NCBI RefSeq assembly: GCF_020889685.1
Contig: NZ_JACMYO010000010.1
Span: 1-64,000, forward strand
DNA: 64,000 nucleotides
Source: Bradyrhizobium oropedii
GTDB lineage: Bacteria > Pseudomonadota > Alphaproteobacteria > Rhizobiales > Xanthobacteraceae
Reading direction: 5' to 3'
Positions 37,628-47,072 of this stretch are shown here, piece by piece. The translations under genes were made by a program, and so were the position numbers. Position 1 is the first letter of the stretch. Each line of letters begins with the position of its first letter. A model generated the notes under the pieces. The model was not told the origin of the DNA. It searched no databases and was given only the letters and a program-made list of their open reading frames with translations.

Positions 37628-39742
37628 TCATTGCACGCGGATCACAACGGTATCCGCTGCCCCCGTGGCATCGATCACGGTGAGCCGCGCGAAGCCGGGC
37701 CCAGGCGGCTCGATCAGGCGTTGGCGCCGGCTGTCGATGTCCCCGGCTGAGACACCATTGACGAGGACCGTCAGCGGCAGCACCCCGCCGGCGACCTTGA
37801 CCGGCATCGTCGCGTTACGGCCGCCCTCGGATTGATCGACGTCGATGCGCGAGCCGTTCAGCGGAAACTGGATGTGCGGCGCCTGGTCGTTGCCGCTGCG
37901 GACCAGCTCGCCGAGCGGCCGGAACCGGCGCAGCGGTGGCGGCAGTTTGGCGTTGGAGGCGACCAGCACGCCCCGCGGCGGCTTCGGCAACGCCGCCGGG
38001 ATCTTTTCGGTGCGCGCAAAGGCGTCGAACAGGATCGGCGCCGCGGCCGTTCGGCCGACCAGGCCCGGCACCGGTGCGCCGTCCGGACGGCCGACCCAGA
38101 CCCCGATGGTGATGCGGCCGTCGAAGCCGACCGACCAGGCATCGCGATAGCCGTAGCTGGTGCCGGTCTTGAACGCGATCCGGTTGTGCACGCCGTTCTC
38201 CGGCGGCGGCGTGCCGAGCAGGACATTGCCGACCTGCCAGGCCGCGGCCTGATCCATCAGCCGCATCGTGTCGCGGCCGTCACTTGCCTGCATGATCTCG
38301 CGCAACGGCTTGGTCGCACCGAGCCGCGCCAGGCCGGAATAGAGCTGGGCGAGATCCTGCAGCGTGATACCGACGCCGCCGAGCCCCATTGCAAGGCCCG
38401 GCGCTTCGTCTTTCGGCAGCACGAGACTGGTGCCGGCCTGCTTCAGCCGCGACGACAGCCGGCTGGCACCGACCCGGTCGAGCAGCGCAATCGCCGGCAC
38501 GTTCAGCGACAATTGCAGCGCCTTGCGGATCGGCACCGTGCCCTGGAACGTCATGTCGAAATTCTCCGGCGCGTAGGTGCCGAAGCGGATCGGCTGATCC
38601 TCGATCAGGCTGTCGGGATGGACAAAGCCGTCCTCGAAGGCGAGGCCATAGATGAACGGCTTCAGCGTCGATCCGGGCGAGCGCACCGCGCGCGTCATGT
38701 CGACCTGCCCGGCCCGCCGATCGTCGAAATAATCCGCCGAGCCGACCCGCGCGAGCACGTCGCCCGTTTCATTGTCGACCACCACGATCGCAACCGAGAC
38801 GTCAGGGCCCAGTGCGGTGGCGCGGTCGCGTGCCAGCGCCTCCAGGTTCCGTTGCAGCGTGGCGTCCAGCGTCAGCTTGATGACGGGCGTATCCTTCATC
38901 GTCGCGATCGCCTGATCGGACGAATGCGGCGCCAGGATCGGGATCTGCTTGCGCAGCTTCGGCACCGCCGTCGCCCTCGCCTGCGCGGCGTCGTCCTTCG
39001 ACACCACGCCATCCTCAACCATGCGATCGAGCACGCGGTCACGTGCGGCATGGGCGGCTTCGGGGAAACGATCGAGCCGCCGCCGCTCCGGCGATTGCGG
39101 CAAGGCGACCAGCAGCGCGGCCTCGGCGAGCGAGAGCCGCTTCGGCTCTTTGCCGAAATAGGCGATCGAGGCGGCGCGGACGCCCTCGAGATTGCCGCCG
39201 AATGGCGCCAGCGCGAGATAGAGATCGAGGATCTGCTCCTTCGAGAGCTGCCGCTCCAGTTCGACCGCACGCACCATCTGGCGCAGCTTGGCGTAGACCG
39301 AGCGCTGGTGCCGCGGCTCGATCAGCCGCGCCAGCTGCATCGTGATGGTCGAGCCGCCCGAGACGATATGACCGCGGGTGAGGAGCTGGAGTGCGGCGCG
39401 CGACAGCGCCAGTGGATCGACGCCGTGATGCTCGTAGAAGCGCTTGTCCTCATAAGCGAACAGCAGCTTCAGATAACCTGGATCGACTGATGTCTTGCCG
39501 TCGACCGGCAGCCGCCAGCGTCCATCCGCCATCGCATAGGCACGCAACAGCTTGCCGTTGCGATCGATGACTGATGTCGAGACCTGCTGCGCCTGCGCAA
39601 GCGGCAGCGGACCGAGCGACACGACCCAGCCGGCGAAGGCGCCGGCTGCGACCAGCGCCACGACGGCACAGATCGCCAGCACTGGCCTGATCCGTCGCCA
39701 GCGCGATCCGCGTACCGGTGCTGTCGTCAGCGTTGCACTCAT
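37628..39742 (-). CDS. pbpC: Penicillin-binding protein 1C
   Basis: The 704-residue bifunctional peptidoglycan synthase has an anchor (about 20-44), a GT51 domain with catalytic Glu98 in FAYEDKRFYEHHG and GGSTITMQLARL, and a transpeptidase domain with Ser358-x-x-Lys in SPGSTLKP, SLN, and KTGTSYGYRDAWSVG. The C-terminal BiPBP_C domain is IQFPLNGSRIDVDQSEGGRN onward. The ATGA overlap with the upstream alpha-2-macroglobulin gene reproduces the well-known pairing of the two. Confidence 0.94.
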   Translation of the reverse strand: MSATLTTAPVRGSRWRRIRPVLAICAVVALVAAGAFAGWVVSLGPLPLAQAQQVSTSVIDRNGKLLRAYAMADGRWRLPVDGKTSVDPGYLKLLFAYEDKRFYEHHGVDPLALSRAALQLLTRGHIVSGGSTITMQLARLIEPRHQRSVYAKLRQMVRAVELERQLSKEQILDLYLALAPFGGNLEGVRAASIAYFGKEPKRLSLAEAALLVALPQSPERRRLDRFPEAAHAARDRVLDRMVEDGVVSKDDAAQARATAVPKLRKQIPILAPHSSDQAIATMKDTPVIKLTLDATLQRNLEALARDRATALGPDVSVAIVVVDNETGDVLARVGSADYFDDRRAGQVDMTRAVRSPGSTLKPFIYGLAFEDGFVHPDSLIEDQPIRFGTYAPENFDMTFQGTVPIRKALQLSLNVPAIALLDRVGASRLSSRLKQAGTSLVLPKDEAPGLAMGLGGVGITLQDLAQLYSGLARLGATKPLREIMQASDGRDTMRLMDQAAAWQVGNVLLGTPPPENGVHNRIAFKTGTSYGYRDAWSVGFDGRITIGVWVGRPDGAPVPGLVGRTAAAPILFDAFARTEKIPAALPKPPRGVLVASNAKLPPPLRRFRPLGELVRSGNDQAPHIQFPLNGSRIDVDQSEGGRNATMPVKVAGGVLPLTVLVNGVSAGDIDSRRQRLIEPPGPGFARLTVIDATGAADTVVIRVQ

Positions 39743-42700
39743 CTCGCCGGCTTCACCTCGACCGCACCGGTGCCGCTTCGGCCGTAGCGCGAAGGATTGT
39801 ACATGTCCTCGACATAGGCCTGCGGCAGTACGTATTTGCCCGGCGACACCGCGCGCACGACATAGGCGACGGTGAACACCGATTTGTCGTTGGCGCCGCG
39901 GTCGATCGCCGCGGTGAAGCGATCATCGCGGAACTCGGTGTTCTTCGGCTCGACACCATCCTCGATCCACTCGAGCGTGCCGGAATCGCCTGACGACACC
40001 AGGTTCGGGTTGTCGATCTCGAGCCCGGCCGGCAGATAGTCGGCCACCATGATGTGCCCGAATTCCGGCTTGGCTTCCGTCACTTTCAGGACAACCGCGA
40101 AGCGGTCATTCTGTTTCGCCTTGGTGACATCCGCCGGCTTGCCGTCGAGCGTGAAATAGCCGCGCTCGATCTTGAAGCCGTTGGAGGCCGCGGGTTCCGG
40201 CGTGACCGGCGAGCCCGACACCGAGATCACCGCCTGCACCGGTGCGTCTCCGGTGTTGGTGATCTTGAGCGGCTGGCCCGTCATCTCCTCGGCCTTGTAG
40301 CTGCGATAGACCGCGGTTTTGACCGGCTGGCCGTTGATGTCGAGCGCCATTGTCTCCTTGGCGAGCGCGCGGGCCGCCAGCACCATCCACGCATTCTCCT
40401 GCGTCGAGGTATAGGGCGACAGCCCCCGCGCCGCTTCGACCCGCAGCACGGCCTGCGTCAGCGTGGTGCGCGGCGCATTGCCCTCGCCGGCGAGCGAGAC
40501 AAGCGCCGCCGCATCGCGCAGCGCCGAGCCGTAATCCACCCGGCCGAACTCGATCACCGGTTTCGGGTTCAGCGCGTCGAGCGCGGCGCCATAGACCCGC
40601 TCGGCCCTCGCCTTGTCGCCGACCAGGGCCAGCGCCGCGGCAAGCTGCGCCTTGGAGATCGGCGTCGCCAGATTGTTCAGCTTGGTATCGGCGAGATAGC
40701 GCAGATCGCCAATCGGCGCCGCGCCGTTGCGCGCGAGCACGTAGAGGCCGTAGGCCAGATCGCGGCCGCCGTCCTTCTCCGGCTCGTTGGCATTGACCAC
40801 CGAGTTCCTGACGCGGTCGAGCGCGTTCTTGAACAGCACATCCGGCACCGCAAAGCCCTTTTCACGGGCCCGGGTCAGGAAGTCCGTGACATAGGCATCG
40901 AGCCAGGCGTCGTCACCGCCCGCCGACCACAGGCCGAACGAGCCATTGGAGCCTTGTCGAGCCAGCAGCCGCTCGATCGCATCGCGGATGCGCTGGTCGA
41001 CCGCGGTGTCCATCGCGAGATGGGCGCCGGCGGCAAGATCGTTGACATAGAGCAGCGGCAAAGCGCGGCTCGTGATCTGCTCGGAGCAGCCATAGGGGTA
41101 GCGATCAAGCGCCTTCAGGATGCTCGCGGCATCGAGCGCGGTCGACAGGCTCGCCGAGATCGAGACGCTGCCGGTGCCCGGCACGAGATCGGAGAACATG
41201 TCGGAGGTCAGCGTCAGGCTCTCGCCCTTCGCCAGCGTGCGGATCGAGCGGCGCGCCAGCACTTGCGTGGCCGGCTTGACGTCCAGCGCATAGTGCCGCG
41301 CCAGCGCCAGCCCGTTCGGCCCCGAAATATTGACGTCGAACTCGGCGCGTCCGGCACCGCCGGCCTCGAGGCCGAGCGACAGCGATGAACGCTGCTTGGC
41401 GGCGAGCTTCACCGTCGTGGTCGAATTGCCCGAAGCCTTGATCGGGCCACTCGCCTTGACGCTGATGGCGTAGTCGCCGGCGGCGCCCTCGACATTGTCG
41501 ATATCCATGCTGATGGTGCCCTTGTCACCGGTCAGCAGGAAGCGCGGCAAGGTCGCGGTCACCACCACGGGGTCGCGCACGATCACATCGGTGGTTGCGC
41601 GACCGAGCTTGGTGGCGCTCCACGCCACCGCCATCACCCGCGCGGTGCCGGCGAAGTCGGGGATGTCGAAGCTCACCTCGGCGGTGCCGTCGGGGCCGAC
41701 CGTGACAATGCCGGAATAGAGCGCGAGCGGCTTCTGCGTCGGCGGTGAGCCCTGCAGCTCGGCGCCGGCGGCGTCGCCGCCGCTGCGGATCTGGCCGCGC
41801 GTGCCCTGCATGCCGTCGATCAGCTGGCCATAGAGGTCGCGGATCTCGGCGGTCAGGCGGCGCTGCCCGAGATAATATTCATCCGGCGCCGGCGGCTTGT
41901 AATTGGTCAGATTGAGAATGCCGACATCGACCGCGGCCAGCACCACCTTGGCGTCCTCGCCCGGATTGAGCCCGCCGAGCTTGACCGGGATCTTCAGCGT
42001 CGTGCCAGGCCGCACCAATGCAGGCGGCGACAGCGCGACGGCAAGCGTGCGTGTCTTCTTGTCGATGCCGAACCATTTCAGCCCGATCGCACGGCCCGGC
42101 ATACGCCCGGCGGCGGCATCGAGCGGACGGCGCAGCGTCGTCATTACATAGGCACCGGTGCCCCAATCGCTGCCGACCGGGAGCTTGACCTGCTGGGTGC
42201 CCTCCTTGACGTCGACGCTTTGCGTCGTCAGCAGGCGGTCGCCGAGCACATAGAACGTGAGCTTGCCTGAGGTGCGTGCGTTGACCGACACCGTCATGGT
42301 GTCGCCGGAGGCATATTCCGGCTTGTCGATCGATGTCTCCAGCAGGTCGGGCGTGTCGGCACTGCCGTCGGAATACCAGCCGACATCGAACTGCACCGAG
42401 GTTACCGGGCCGTCGGCGTCGGTCGATTTGACGTCGAGCCGGTACCGGCCGGGCTGCGGCTGGAAGGTCAGGCGCATCGGCTTGTCGGCCGCGAGGTTGG
42501 CGTCGCCATCGGCAACGCGGCGGGTCGACTTGACCGGCTCATAGTTCCACGACGAATTCTGCCGGTACCACTGGTAACGCGACTCCAGCTTCAGGAGTTC
42601 GTAGCGCAGCCCGTCGCGCTGAAGCTGCTTGCCGTCGGGCGCGACGAACACAACGTCAAACTCGGCCTTGTCACCCTCGGCCACGCTCTTGTCGCCGAAC

Positions 42701-44946
42701 AGCGGCTTGACGCCGATCAGCGAGGCGCCAGGGGCCACCGGCAGCACGATCTTGCGCTCGACCGAGCGGCCGCCGGTCTCCGCCATGCGGATGAAGATCT
42801 GGGCCTCCTGCGGCCGGGTCGAGGCCGGTACCTTGTCGAGCTTGACCGGGAAACTGGCGGCACCATTGGCATCGGCCTCCGGCAGATCCTCGATCGGGGT
42901 CCGCTCGTTGCTCGCGGTCTGCTCATCGTCGACACCGAACTGGTAGCCGGCATAGCCGGGCCGGCCGTTCGCCGCTGGCGCCACCAGCATGTCGCCCTCG
43001 AGCTGCAGGCCCGAGGCCGGCGCGCCGTAGAGGAAGTGGCCGGAGACCTGAAGTTCCACTGGAACTTCAGCTTTAATCACCTTCTCCTTGCTGGTCAGAT
43101 CGAATTCGACCCGCTCGGGGTTGTAATCCTCGACCATGAAGGTGGTTTCGCCGACCGACGAGCCCTTGGGATCGGTAAAGACGCGGGCGCGCCAGGTGCC
43201 GGTCGGCACCGCCGAGTTCAGCGCCACCGCCAGCATCCGGCCGCCGGCACCCTGGTCGGGCAGCACGGCACGGCGGAATTCGACGCCGTCGGGGCGCTCG
43301 ATCACCATGGTCAGCGGCGTCCCGGTCAGGGCATTGCCCTGCCCGTCGCGCAGCAGCGCGGTCAAATAGACGGTCTCGTTGGAGCGGTAGACGCCGCGCT
43401 CGGCATAGACGAAGGCGTCCGCACCGGCCGGGATCGCCCGGCCGGTGACGCCGCGGTCGGTCAGGTCGAAGGCATTGGCCTTGAGGCTTAGGAAGGCGTA
43501 GTCGGCTTTCTCGCCCGTCACCGTCAGCAGCGCCGGCGACAGCCCGCCCTCGCCGCGCGCCAGCCCCTGCTCGAACAGCACATGACCGGCCGCATCCGTC
43601 TTGCGGGTCGCCAGGATCTCGTTGTTGCGGGCGACCAGCTTCACTTCCGCGTTGGCGACCGGCTCGGTCGAAGCCAGCGAATTGACGAAGACGTGGATAC
43701 CGTCATTGCCGGAGAACGCCGACAAGCCCATGTCCGAGACGATGAACCATTGCGTCGCCAGCGTGCCGTCGTCGTCGCTGCCAGGTCCCTTGGCCGCAGC
43801 GGTCATGACATAGACCCCCGGCTGCAGGTCACCCAGCGCCTGGTCGACGGGAAATGCGGTGACGACGTCCTGGTTCAGCGTGGTGGCCGTCGCAAGCTCG
43901 CCCGACCACACCTTGACGCCGCGCTGGTCGCCGAGATCGGAAAGCTGGTAGCGGCTCAGCGTGCTCTGGAAGTCGCTGTCGATCACCGTGTTGATCAGGT
44001 TGCGGTCACCGATCCGGAAGACGTCGACCTTAACCGCCGGCGTGTTGACGCTCACCACCGGGATACCGCGCTGTCCGGTCCGCGGCAGCACATACGCGCG
44101 ACCGGTGAACCGCACGAACGGCTTGCGGTCGCGAACATAGATGTTGAATTCGGCCGATTTCGGCAGGGTCTCCTTGACCGTCGACGGCAGGCCGGCGCGC
44201 AGATTGATGTTGTAGCGCTCGCCGTGCTTCAGCCCGTCGACGCAGAGCTGCTGGCCTTCCGCCGACAATGCCGGCTTGTCGGTGCCGGCGAGCGCCAGGT
44301 ACGGCGCGAAGTCAACGCGCTTGGCCAATTCCTCGGAGAACTGAAAGCAGGCCCGCGGCGAGGCCGCGTCGGAATCGACGGTATAATCGAGCAGCCGGAA
44401 GCCGTGCTCGTCGCGCATTTTCTCATACTGGCCGCGGACATCGGCCACCTCGCGCATGTCGAGCGACATCCGCAATGCATCCAGCGCCGGGCGCCACAGC
44501 TTGCGCTCGGCAAGCGCCTTGCCGAGCACCGCCAGCGCGTCGGCCTCCTCGCCCGCATTGCCGGCACGCTGATAGGCGATATAGGCGGCGGTCGAGGCGC
44601 GCTCCATCAGGAAAGTCTGTTCGCTTGAGCTGGCCGAACGGATCTGGAACACGGTTTTGGCGAGCCGCAGCCAGTTGGCGCCATCCTCGGGCGCGGTCGC
44701 CGCGATCTGGCCGAGGATCGTGAGTCCGCCGCGGAAATCGTTGCGCTTGAAGGCGGCATCCGCGTCGGTGCGCAGGGTCGCGGCCGACTTGTTGACCGCG
44801 CCCGCCTCGCTCTTGATCTGGGCCTCCAGCTTGATCGCGGAATCGGCGAGATCGTCGCGCTTGAAGGCCTTGTCCGCAGCCTGGGCGCTCACCAGGCCGA
44901 GTGCCAGCGTGGCGCAAAGTGCGGCCGCACGAACCAATCCGATCAT
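39739..44946 (-). CDS. Bacterial alpha-2-macroglobulin family protein with thioester
   Basis: A 1735-residue periplasmic protease-trap protein resembling E. coli YfhM. It has a signal peptide (GLVRAAALCATLALGLVSAQ, cleavage near AQA/AD), a series of MG beta-sandwich domains, the bait region, and a thioester motif CSEQ (Cys1287 at 41086-41088, Gln1290) in YPYGCSEQITSRALP, followed by the alpha-toroid thioester domain. YfhM-type proteins covalently trap invading proteases, with PbpC thought to repair the wall. Unlike YfhM it has no lipobox. ATG at 44946 follows AGGAG. Confidence 0.92.
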   Translation of the reverse strand: MIGLVRAAALCATLALGLVSAQAADKAFKRDDLADSAIKLEAQIKSEAGAVNKSAATLRTDADAAFKRNDFRGGLTILGQIAATAPEDGANWLRLAKTVFQIRSASSSEQTFLMERASTAAYIAYQRAGNAGEEADALAVLGKALAERKLWRPALDALRMSLDMREVADVRGQYEKMRDEHGFRLLDYTVDSDAASPRACFQFSEELAKRVDFAPYLALAGTDKPALSAEGQQLCVDGLKHGERYNINLRAGLPSTVKETLPKSAEFNIYVRDRKPFVRFTGRAYVLPRTGQRGIPVVSVNTPAVKVDVFRIGDRNLINTVIDSDFQSTLSRYQLSDLGDQRGVKVWSGELATATTLNQDVVTAFPVDQALGDLQPGVYVMTAAAKGPGSDDDGTLATQWFIVSDMGLSAFSGNDGIHVFVNSLASTEPVANAEVKLVARNNEILATRKTDAAGHVLFEQGLARGEGGLSPALLTVTGEKADYAFLSLKANAFDLTDRGVTGRAIPAGADAFVYAERGVYRSNETVYLTALLRDGQGNALTGTPLTMVIERPDGVEFRRAVLPDQGAGGRMLAVALNSAVPTGTWRARVFTDPKGSSVGETTFMVEDYNPERVEFDLTSKEKVIKAEVPVELQVSGHFLYGAPASGLQLEGDMLVAPAANGRPGYAGYQFGVDDEQTASNERTPIEDLPEADANGAASFPVKLDKVPASTRPQEAQIFIRMAETGGRSVERKIVLPVAPGASLIGVKPLFGDKSVAEGDKAEFDVVFVAPDGKQLQRDGLRYELLKLESRYQWYRQNSSWNYEPVKSTRRVADGDANLAADKPMRLTFQPQPGRYRLDVKSTDADGPVTSVQFDVGWYSDGSADTPDLLETSIDKPEYASGDTMTVSVNARTSGKLTFYVLGDRLLTTQSVDVKEGTQQVKLPVGSDWGTGAYVMTTLRRPLDAAAGRMPGRAIGLKWFGIDKKTRTLAVALSPPALVRPGTTLKIPVKLGGLNPGEDAKVVLAAVDVGILNLTNYKPPAPDEYYLGQRRLTAEIRDLYGQLIDGMQGTRGQIRSGGDAAGAELQGSPPTQKPLALYSGIVTVGPDGTAEVSFDIPDFAGTARVMAVAWSATKLGRATTDVIVRDPVVVTATLPRFLLTGDKGTISMDIDNVEGAAGDYAISVKASGPIKASGNSTTTVKLAAKQRSSLSLGLEAGGAGRAEFDVNISGPNGLALARHYALDVKPATQVLARRSIRTLAKGESLTLTSDMFSDLVPGTGSVSISASLSTALDAASILKALDRYPYGCSEQITSRALPLLYVNDLAAGAHLAMDTAVDQRIRDAIERLLARQGSNGSFGLWSAGGDDAWLDAYVTDFLTRAREKGFAVPDVLFKNALDRVRNSVVNANEPEKDGGRDLAYGLYVLARNGAAPIGDLRYLADTKLNNLATPISKAQLAAALALVGDKARAERVYGAALDALNPKPVIEFGRVDYGSALRDAAALVSLAGEGNAPRTTLTQAVLRVEAARGLSPYTSTQENAWMVLAARALAKETMALDINGQPVKTAVYRSYKAEEMTGQPLKITNTGDAPVQAVISVSGSPVTPEPAASNGFKIERGYFTLDGKPADVTKAKQNDRFAVVLKVTEAKPEFGHIMVADYLPAGLEIDNPNLVSSGDSGTLEWIEDGVEPKNTEFRDDRFTAAIDRGANDKSVFTVAYVVRAVSPGKYVLPQAYVEDMYNPSRYGRSGTGAVEVKPAR

Positions 44947-45235
44947 GATGGAGCTCCTGAACGCCCCGCGGTCGACCGCCGCGTTGGGGCTAAAAAATGC
45001 GCGAAAAGGTGACGGAGTGAAGGCGCTGACATGAACGGACAAAAACGTCGCAGATTGCATTGCCGACATTCCTTCGACCAGCCCCGGCGGCAGCGCAATG
45101 CCGGCTCGGCGGGCTGGTCTGGCCAACACAGGGCGGGACCCCTGCTCGCCTTTGTCGTCTGACCACAAAAATCGGTTCGGACGGACTTGGCGGAAAGGCG
45201 GATTTTTCATAATGGCGGTGCTACAAGGCCGGCAC

Positions 45236-45312
45236 GGTCCCGTAGCTCAACTGGACAGAGTAGCGGATTTCTACTCCGCGGGTTGCAGGTTCGAATCCTG
45301 CCGGGATCGCCA
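45236..45312 (+). tRNA. tRNA-Arg (anticodon UCU), integration site
   Basis: A full cloverleaf: acceptor GGTCCCG / CGGGATC (one G-U), D arm TAGCTCAACTGGACAGAGTA, anticodon stem GCGGA / TCCGC with loop TTTCTAC giving UCU (Arg, AGA codons), T arm GCAGGTTCGAATCCTGC, and encoded CCA. The 3' 45 bases, from the anticodon loop to CCA, are repeated exactly at 60698-60742, so the element that integrated here restored an intact gene. A CATAAT sequence at 45208-45213 may be its -10 box. Confidence 0.96.
45268..45312 (+). repeat. attL: left 45-bp direct repeat (3' half of tRNA-Arg)
   Basis: This segment runs from the anticodon loop (TTTCTAC) through CCA and is identical base for base to 60698-60742. It marks the core at which the integrase exchanged strands. 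The bases on either side differ between the two copies (GGA before and AAA after here, AGG before and GCC after at the right). Confidence 0.95.
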
Positions 45313-45370
45313 AATTTTCTCCCAGCAAATCAAACCCTTGGGCGCGTTGTGGCTTCGTTCTTGAAGCCGC

Positions 45371-45465
45371 TCCGTGTTGCGTGGCGCTGCAAGCAGCTGA
45401 CAGAAATTTCAATGTCTTACGAGCCATTACCAACGGCTCCGCGCAACACGGACGCAACACACGGA
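45371..45465. promoter_or_regulatory. Putative integrase arm-type sites near attL
   Basis: The nonamer CAACACGGA occurs inverted at 45371-45379 and direct at 45444-45452, with a related CAACACACGGA at 45455-45465. A GAACACGGA lies 38 bases inside attR (60652-60660). Clustering next to both ends fits arm-type binding by the integrase or excisionase; this is inferred from position only. Confidence 0.35.
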
Positions 45466-45493
45466 TTCGCAGTCTGTTCACGGAGGTGGGCAG

Positions 45494-45601
45494 ATGACGA
45501 TGCTGATCATAATCGGAGCCGCGGTTGCGCTGGTGCTGCTGATTCTGCTCGCTGCGGTCGCGCTGATCGCCAAGGTCAACAGCTTCGGTGATCCGGGCTA
45601 G
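45494..45601 (+). CDS. Very small single-span membrane protein (35 aa)
   Basis: A 35-residue frame begins MTMLIIIGAAVALVLLILLA and ends AKVNSFGDPG: one hydrophobic helix with a short polar tail. It has an excellent ribosome site (GGAGG, then GGCAG before the ATG). Position just inside attL, followed closely by another small membrane protein, fits a phage holin/antiholin pair, but no endolysin is present, so the role is open. Confidence 0.55.
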   Translation: MTMLIIIGAAVALVLLILLAAVALIAKVNSFGDPG

Positions 45602-45610
45602 GATGCCGCT

Positions 45611-45790
45611 ATGTGGCACCTGTTCCAGTCGCTCGTGATGTTCGCGGTGATCGCCTCGAACATCCATTGGCGATGGACACCGAACGGCTACCTGGCGGCA
45701 ATGATCGGCGCCGGACTTGCGTGGGCGCTCACCCAGATCATCAACGAGATGCCGCGGACGCTCGACGCGCTTCGACGCCGCCGGTCATAG
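45611..45790 (+). CDS. Small membrane protein (59 aa)
   Basis: The 59-residue protein begins MWHLFQSLVMFAVIASNIHW and has two hydrophobic stretches (HLFQSLVMFAVIASNI and GYLAAMIGAGLAWALTQII), ending in a basic tail ALRRRRS. It starts nine bases after the preceding small gene. A basic C-terminus after two helices resembles phage holins; this is suggestion only. Confidence 0.6.
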   Translation: MWHLFQSLVMFAVIASNIHWRWTPNGYLAAMIGAGLAWALTQIINEMPRTLDALRRRRS

Positions 45791-45827
45791 GCCTGTGGCA
45801 CAGCAGCGAAACGACCCCAGCGCGGGG

Positions 45828-45920
45828 AGCGCCAGGGCCGCCACTGAACTCCCGCTCGGGGGGGCACCAGATTACGGGAGCACATGACGACTCCCGCCAT
45901 TGCCACTTGTTCCTGCACTC
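45828..45920. repeat. Dispersed ~90-bp repeat, copy A
   Basis: This stretch aligns with 60923-61015 over about 90 bases, sharing GCGCCAGGG, AACTCCCGC, TCGGGGGG, ACGGGAGCAC and TTGCCACTTGTTCC in the same order with small gaps. I recall similar sequence scattered in Bradyrhizobium chromosomes. It is probably a non-coding repeat and explains several short false frames here. Confidence 0.6.
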
Positions 45921-46028
45921 CCGCGACATCACAGCGCGTAACAAGAAGTGCTCCCCGGTTGAGCACCGATGCTACGGGGCCGCCGTTGACTCGACGCTGG
46001 GGATTTCAGGGCCCCGGTTTAGGAAGAA

Positions 46029-46069
46029 ACGCCGCCGGGCATGTATTTATGAGACCGGCGGCGTCTTTT
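46029..46069 (+). terminator. Rho-independent terminator
   Basis: A 10-base perfect stem (ACGCCGCCGG at 46029-46038 with CCGGCGGCGT at 46055-46064) is followed by CTTTTG on the plus strand. It would end transcripts from the two small membrane-protein genes. Confidence 0.65.
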
Positions 46070-46159
46070 GTTGGGACTTGAGGCGGATCAATAGGAGCTT
46101 TTGCACAAGTTGTACGTTGAGGCGCAGCATCGGGGCGGATCCAAGATCGAGATCGAGCC

Positions 46160-46351
46160 ATGAGTACTGTCCCTCTGGACGTTGAACGAAAGATCGCGCA
46201 GCGGTGGGCCGCAAGATTTGCACGACCAGAACTCTCATCGCCAGGGCACGAGCCCGAACAAGCTTGCAGCGCTAGCCTACCGCCCGGACAATCGCCACCG
46301 CTCGAACTTGAGCCTGCAGCGCATAAGCAAAGCTCGGATCAGGCGCATTAG
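46160..46351 (+). CDS. Small hypothetical protein (63 aa)
   Basis: The frame begins MSTVPLDVERKIAQRWAARF followed by a Pro/Ser/Gln-rich tail. The ERK..QRWAARF N-terminus resembles small proteins I recall in Bradyrhizobium mobile regions. It overlaps the convergent gene at 46348 by four bases. The ribosome site is weak. Function unknown. Confidence 0.45.
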   Translation: MSTVPLDVERKIAQRWAARFARPELSSPGHEPEQACSASLPPGQSPPLELEPAAHKQSSDQAH

Positions 46352-46737
46352 CCCATCGCCCCTTCCTGCCAGTCCTGCGTGCCGACCTGCTCCAGCAGGC
46401 CATCCCAGTCGCCTATCCCGCTGTCGTTGTCCTCTTCGAGATCGTCGCTGCCGCCGGCTGCCCATCGCTCTTGGCTGTGGTGGCAGTCGAGGCTTCCAAG
46501 ATCGGGCTCGTCGTCCTCGAAGCAGTCCTCGCGCTCGCAGTCGTCGAACTCGCGCTCGGTCATCACGTATTCGTCGCTGGCATCGAGGAAGGCGATCAGC
46601 CGCTCGATCTCGGCGGATGCCTCTTTCCTGAGTCTGGCGAGGGCCTGGAGAGTCGTTTCCCGCTCCCGCTGTTGGAGTGCGAGGCCGGAGGTAATCGCAC
46701 CAGCGGACTCCGCTGGTCGTTCTACGGTGGTTTGCAT
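46348..46737 (-). CDS. Acidic hypothetical protein (129 aa) typical of rhizobial mobile regions
   Basis: The 129-residue protein has a helical N-terminal half (QRERETTLQALARLRKEASA and EIERLIAFLDASDEYVMTER) and a very acidic second half containing EPDLGSLDCHHSQERWAAGG, then DLEEDNDSG. The EPDLGS ... SQERWAAG arrangement recurs in hypothetical proteins of Bradyrhizobium and Mesorhizobium accessory DNA as I recall it. No enzymatic motif is visible. It is one of two genes facing left in an otherwise rightward region. Confidence 0.65.
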   Translation of the reverse strand: MQTTVERPAESAGAITSGLALQQRERETTLQALARLRKEASAEIERLIAFLDASDEYVMTEREFDDCEREDCFEDDEPDLGSLDCHHSQERWAAGGSDDLEEDNDSGIGDWDGLLEQVGTQDWQEGAMG

Positions 46738-47072
46738 GTTGCTTGCTCTGGATTGCTGGCTTTCTAGGGCCAGTTGCCAGCGAGCAGCGCTGGCGCCGGG
46801 AAGCTAGAAACGCCGCCAGAGACGGCGCGCGACGGCTTTCCCCTTTCGGGTCTTGTATAGCCGCCGCCTTCCCGGCATAGTGGTGCCGTTCACGCTGGCG
46901 GCTAACCAGCGCGTCCTAATCGATGGCATGTTTGATCCCGGCAAGGATCGCCCCGCCATCGCCCTGGTGCTTCAGGCCCGGCAAGGCCTTCGGCGGGAGT
47001 TTCTAGGCTCCGCCTTCACCGTCTCACTGATTTGGTAAAAAATCCATCCCCTCCCGGGGCGCCCTCGGCGCA
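46738..47072. other. Intergenic stretch in left arm of element
   Basis: These 335 bases separate two minus-strand genes. There is a small hairpin (CGCCG / CGGCG near 46811-46826) and a TTG-initiated frame at 46853-47038 that lacks a ribosome site. I call nothing here with confidence. Confidence 0.4.

Noticed and set aside
44947..45210. 88-residue N-terminal extension of the alpha-2-macroglobulin
   Set aside because: The signal peptide and an AGGAG ribosome site are at the ATG at 44946.
46853..47038. 61-codon plus-strand frame starting TTG
   Set aside because: No ribosome site, no recognisable pattern, and opposite to the neighbouring genes.
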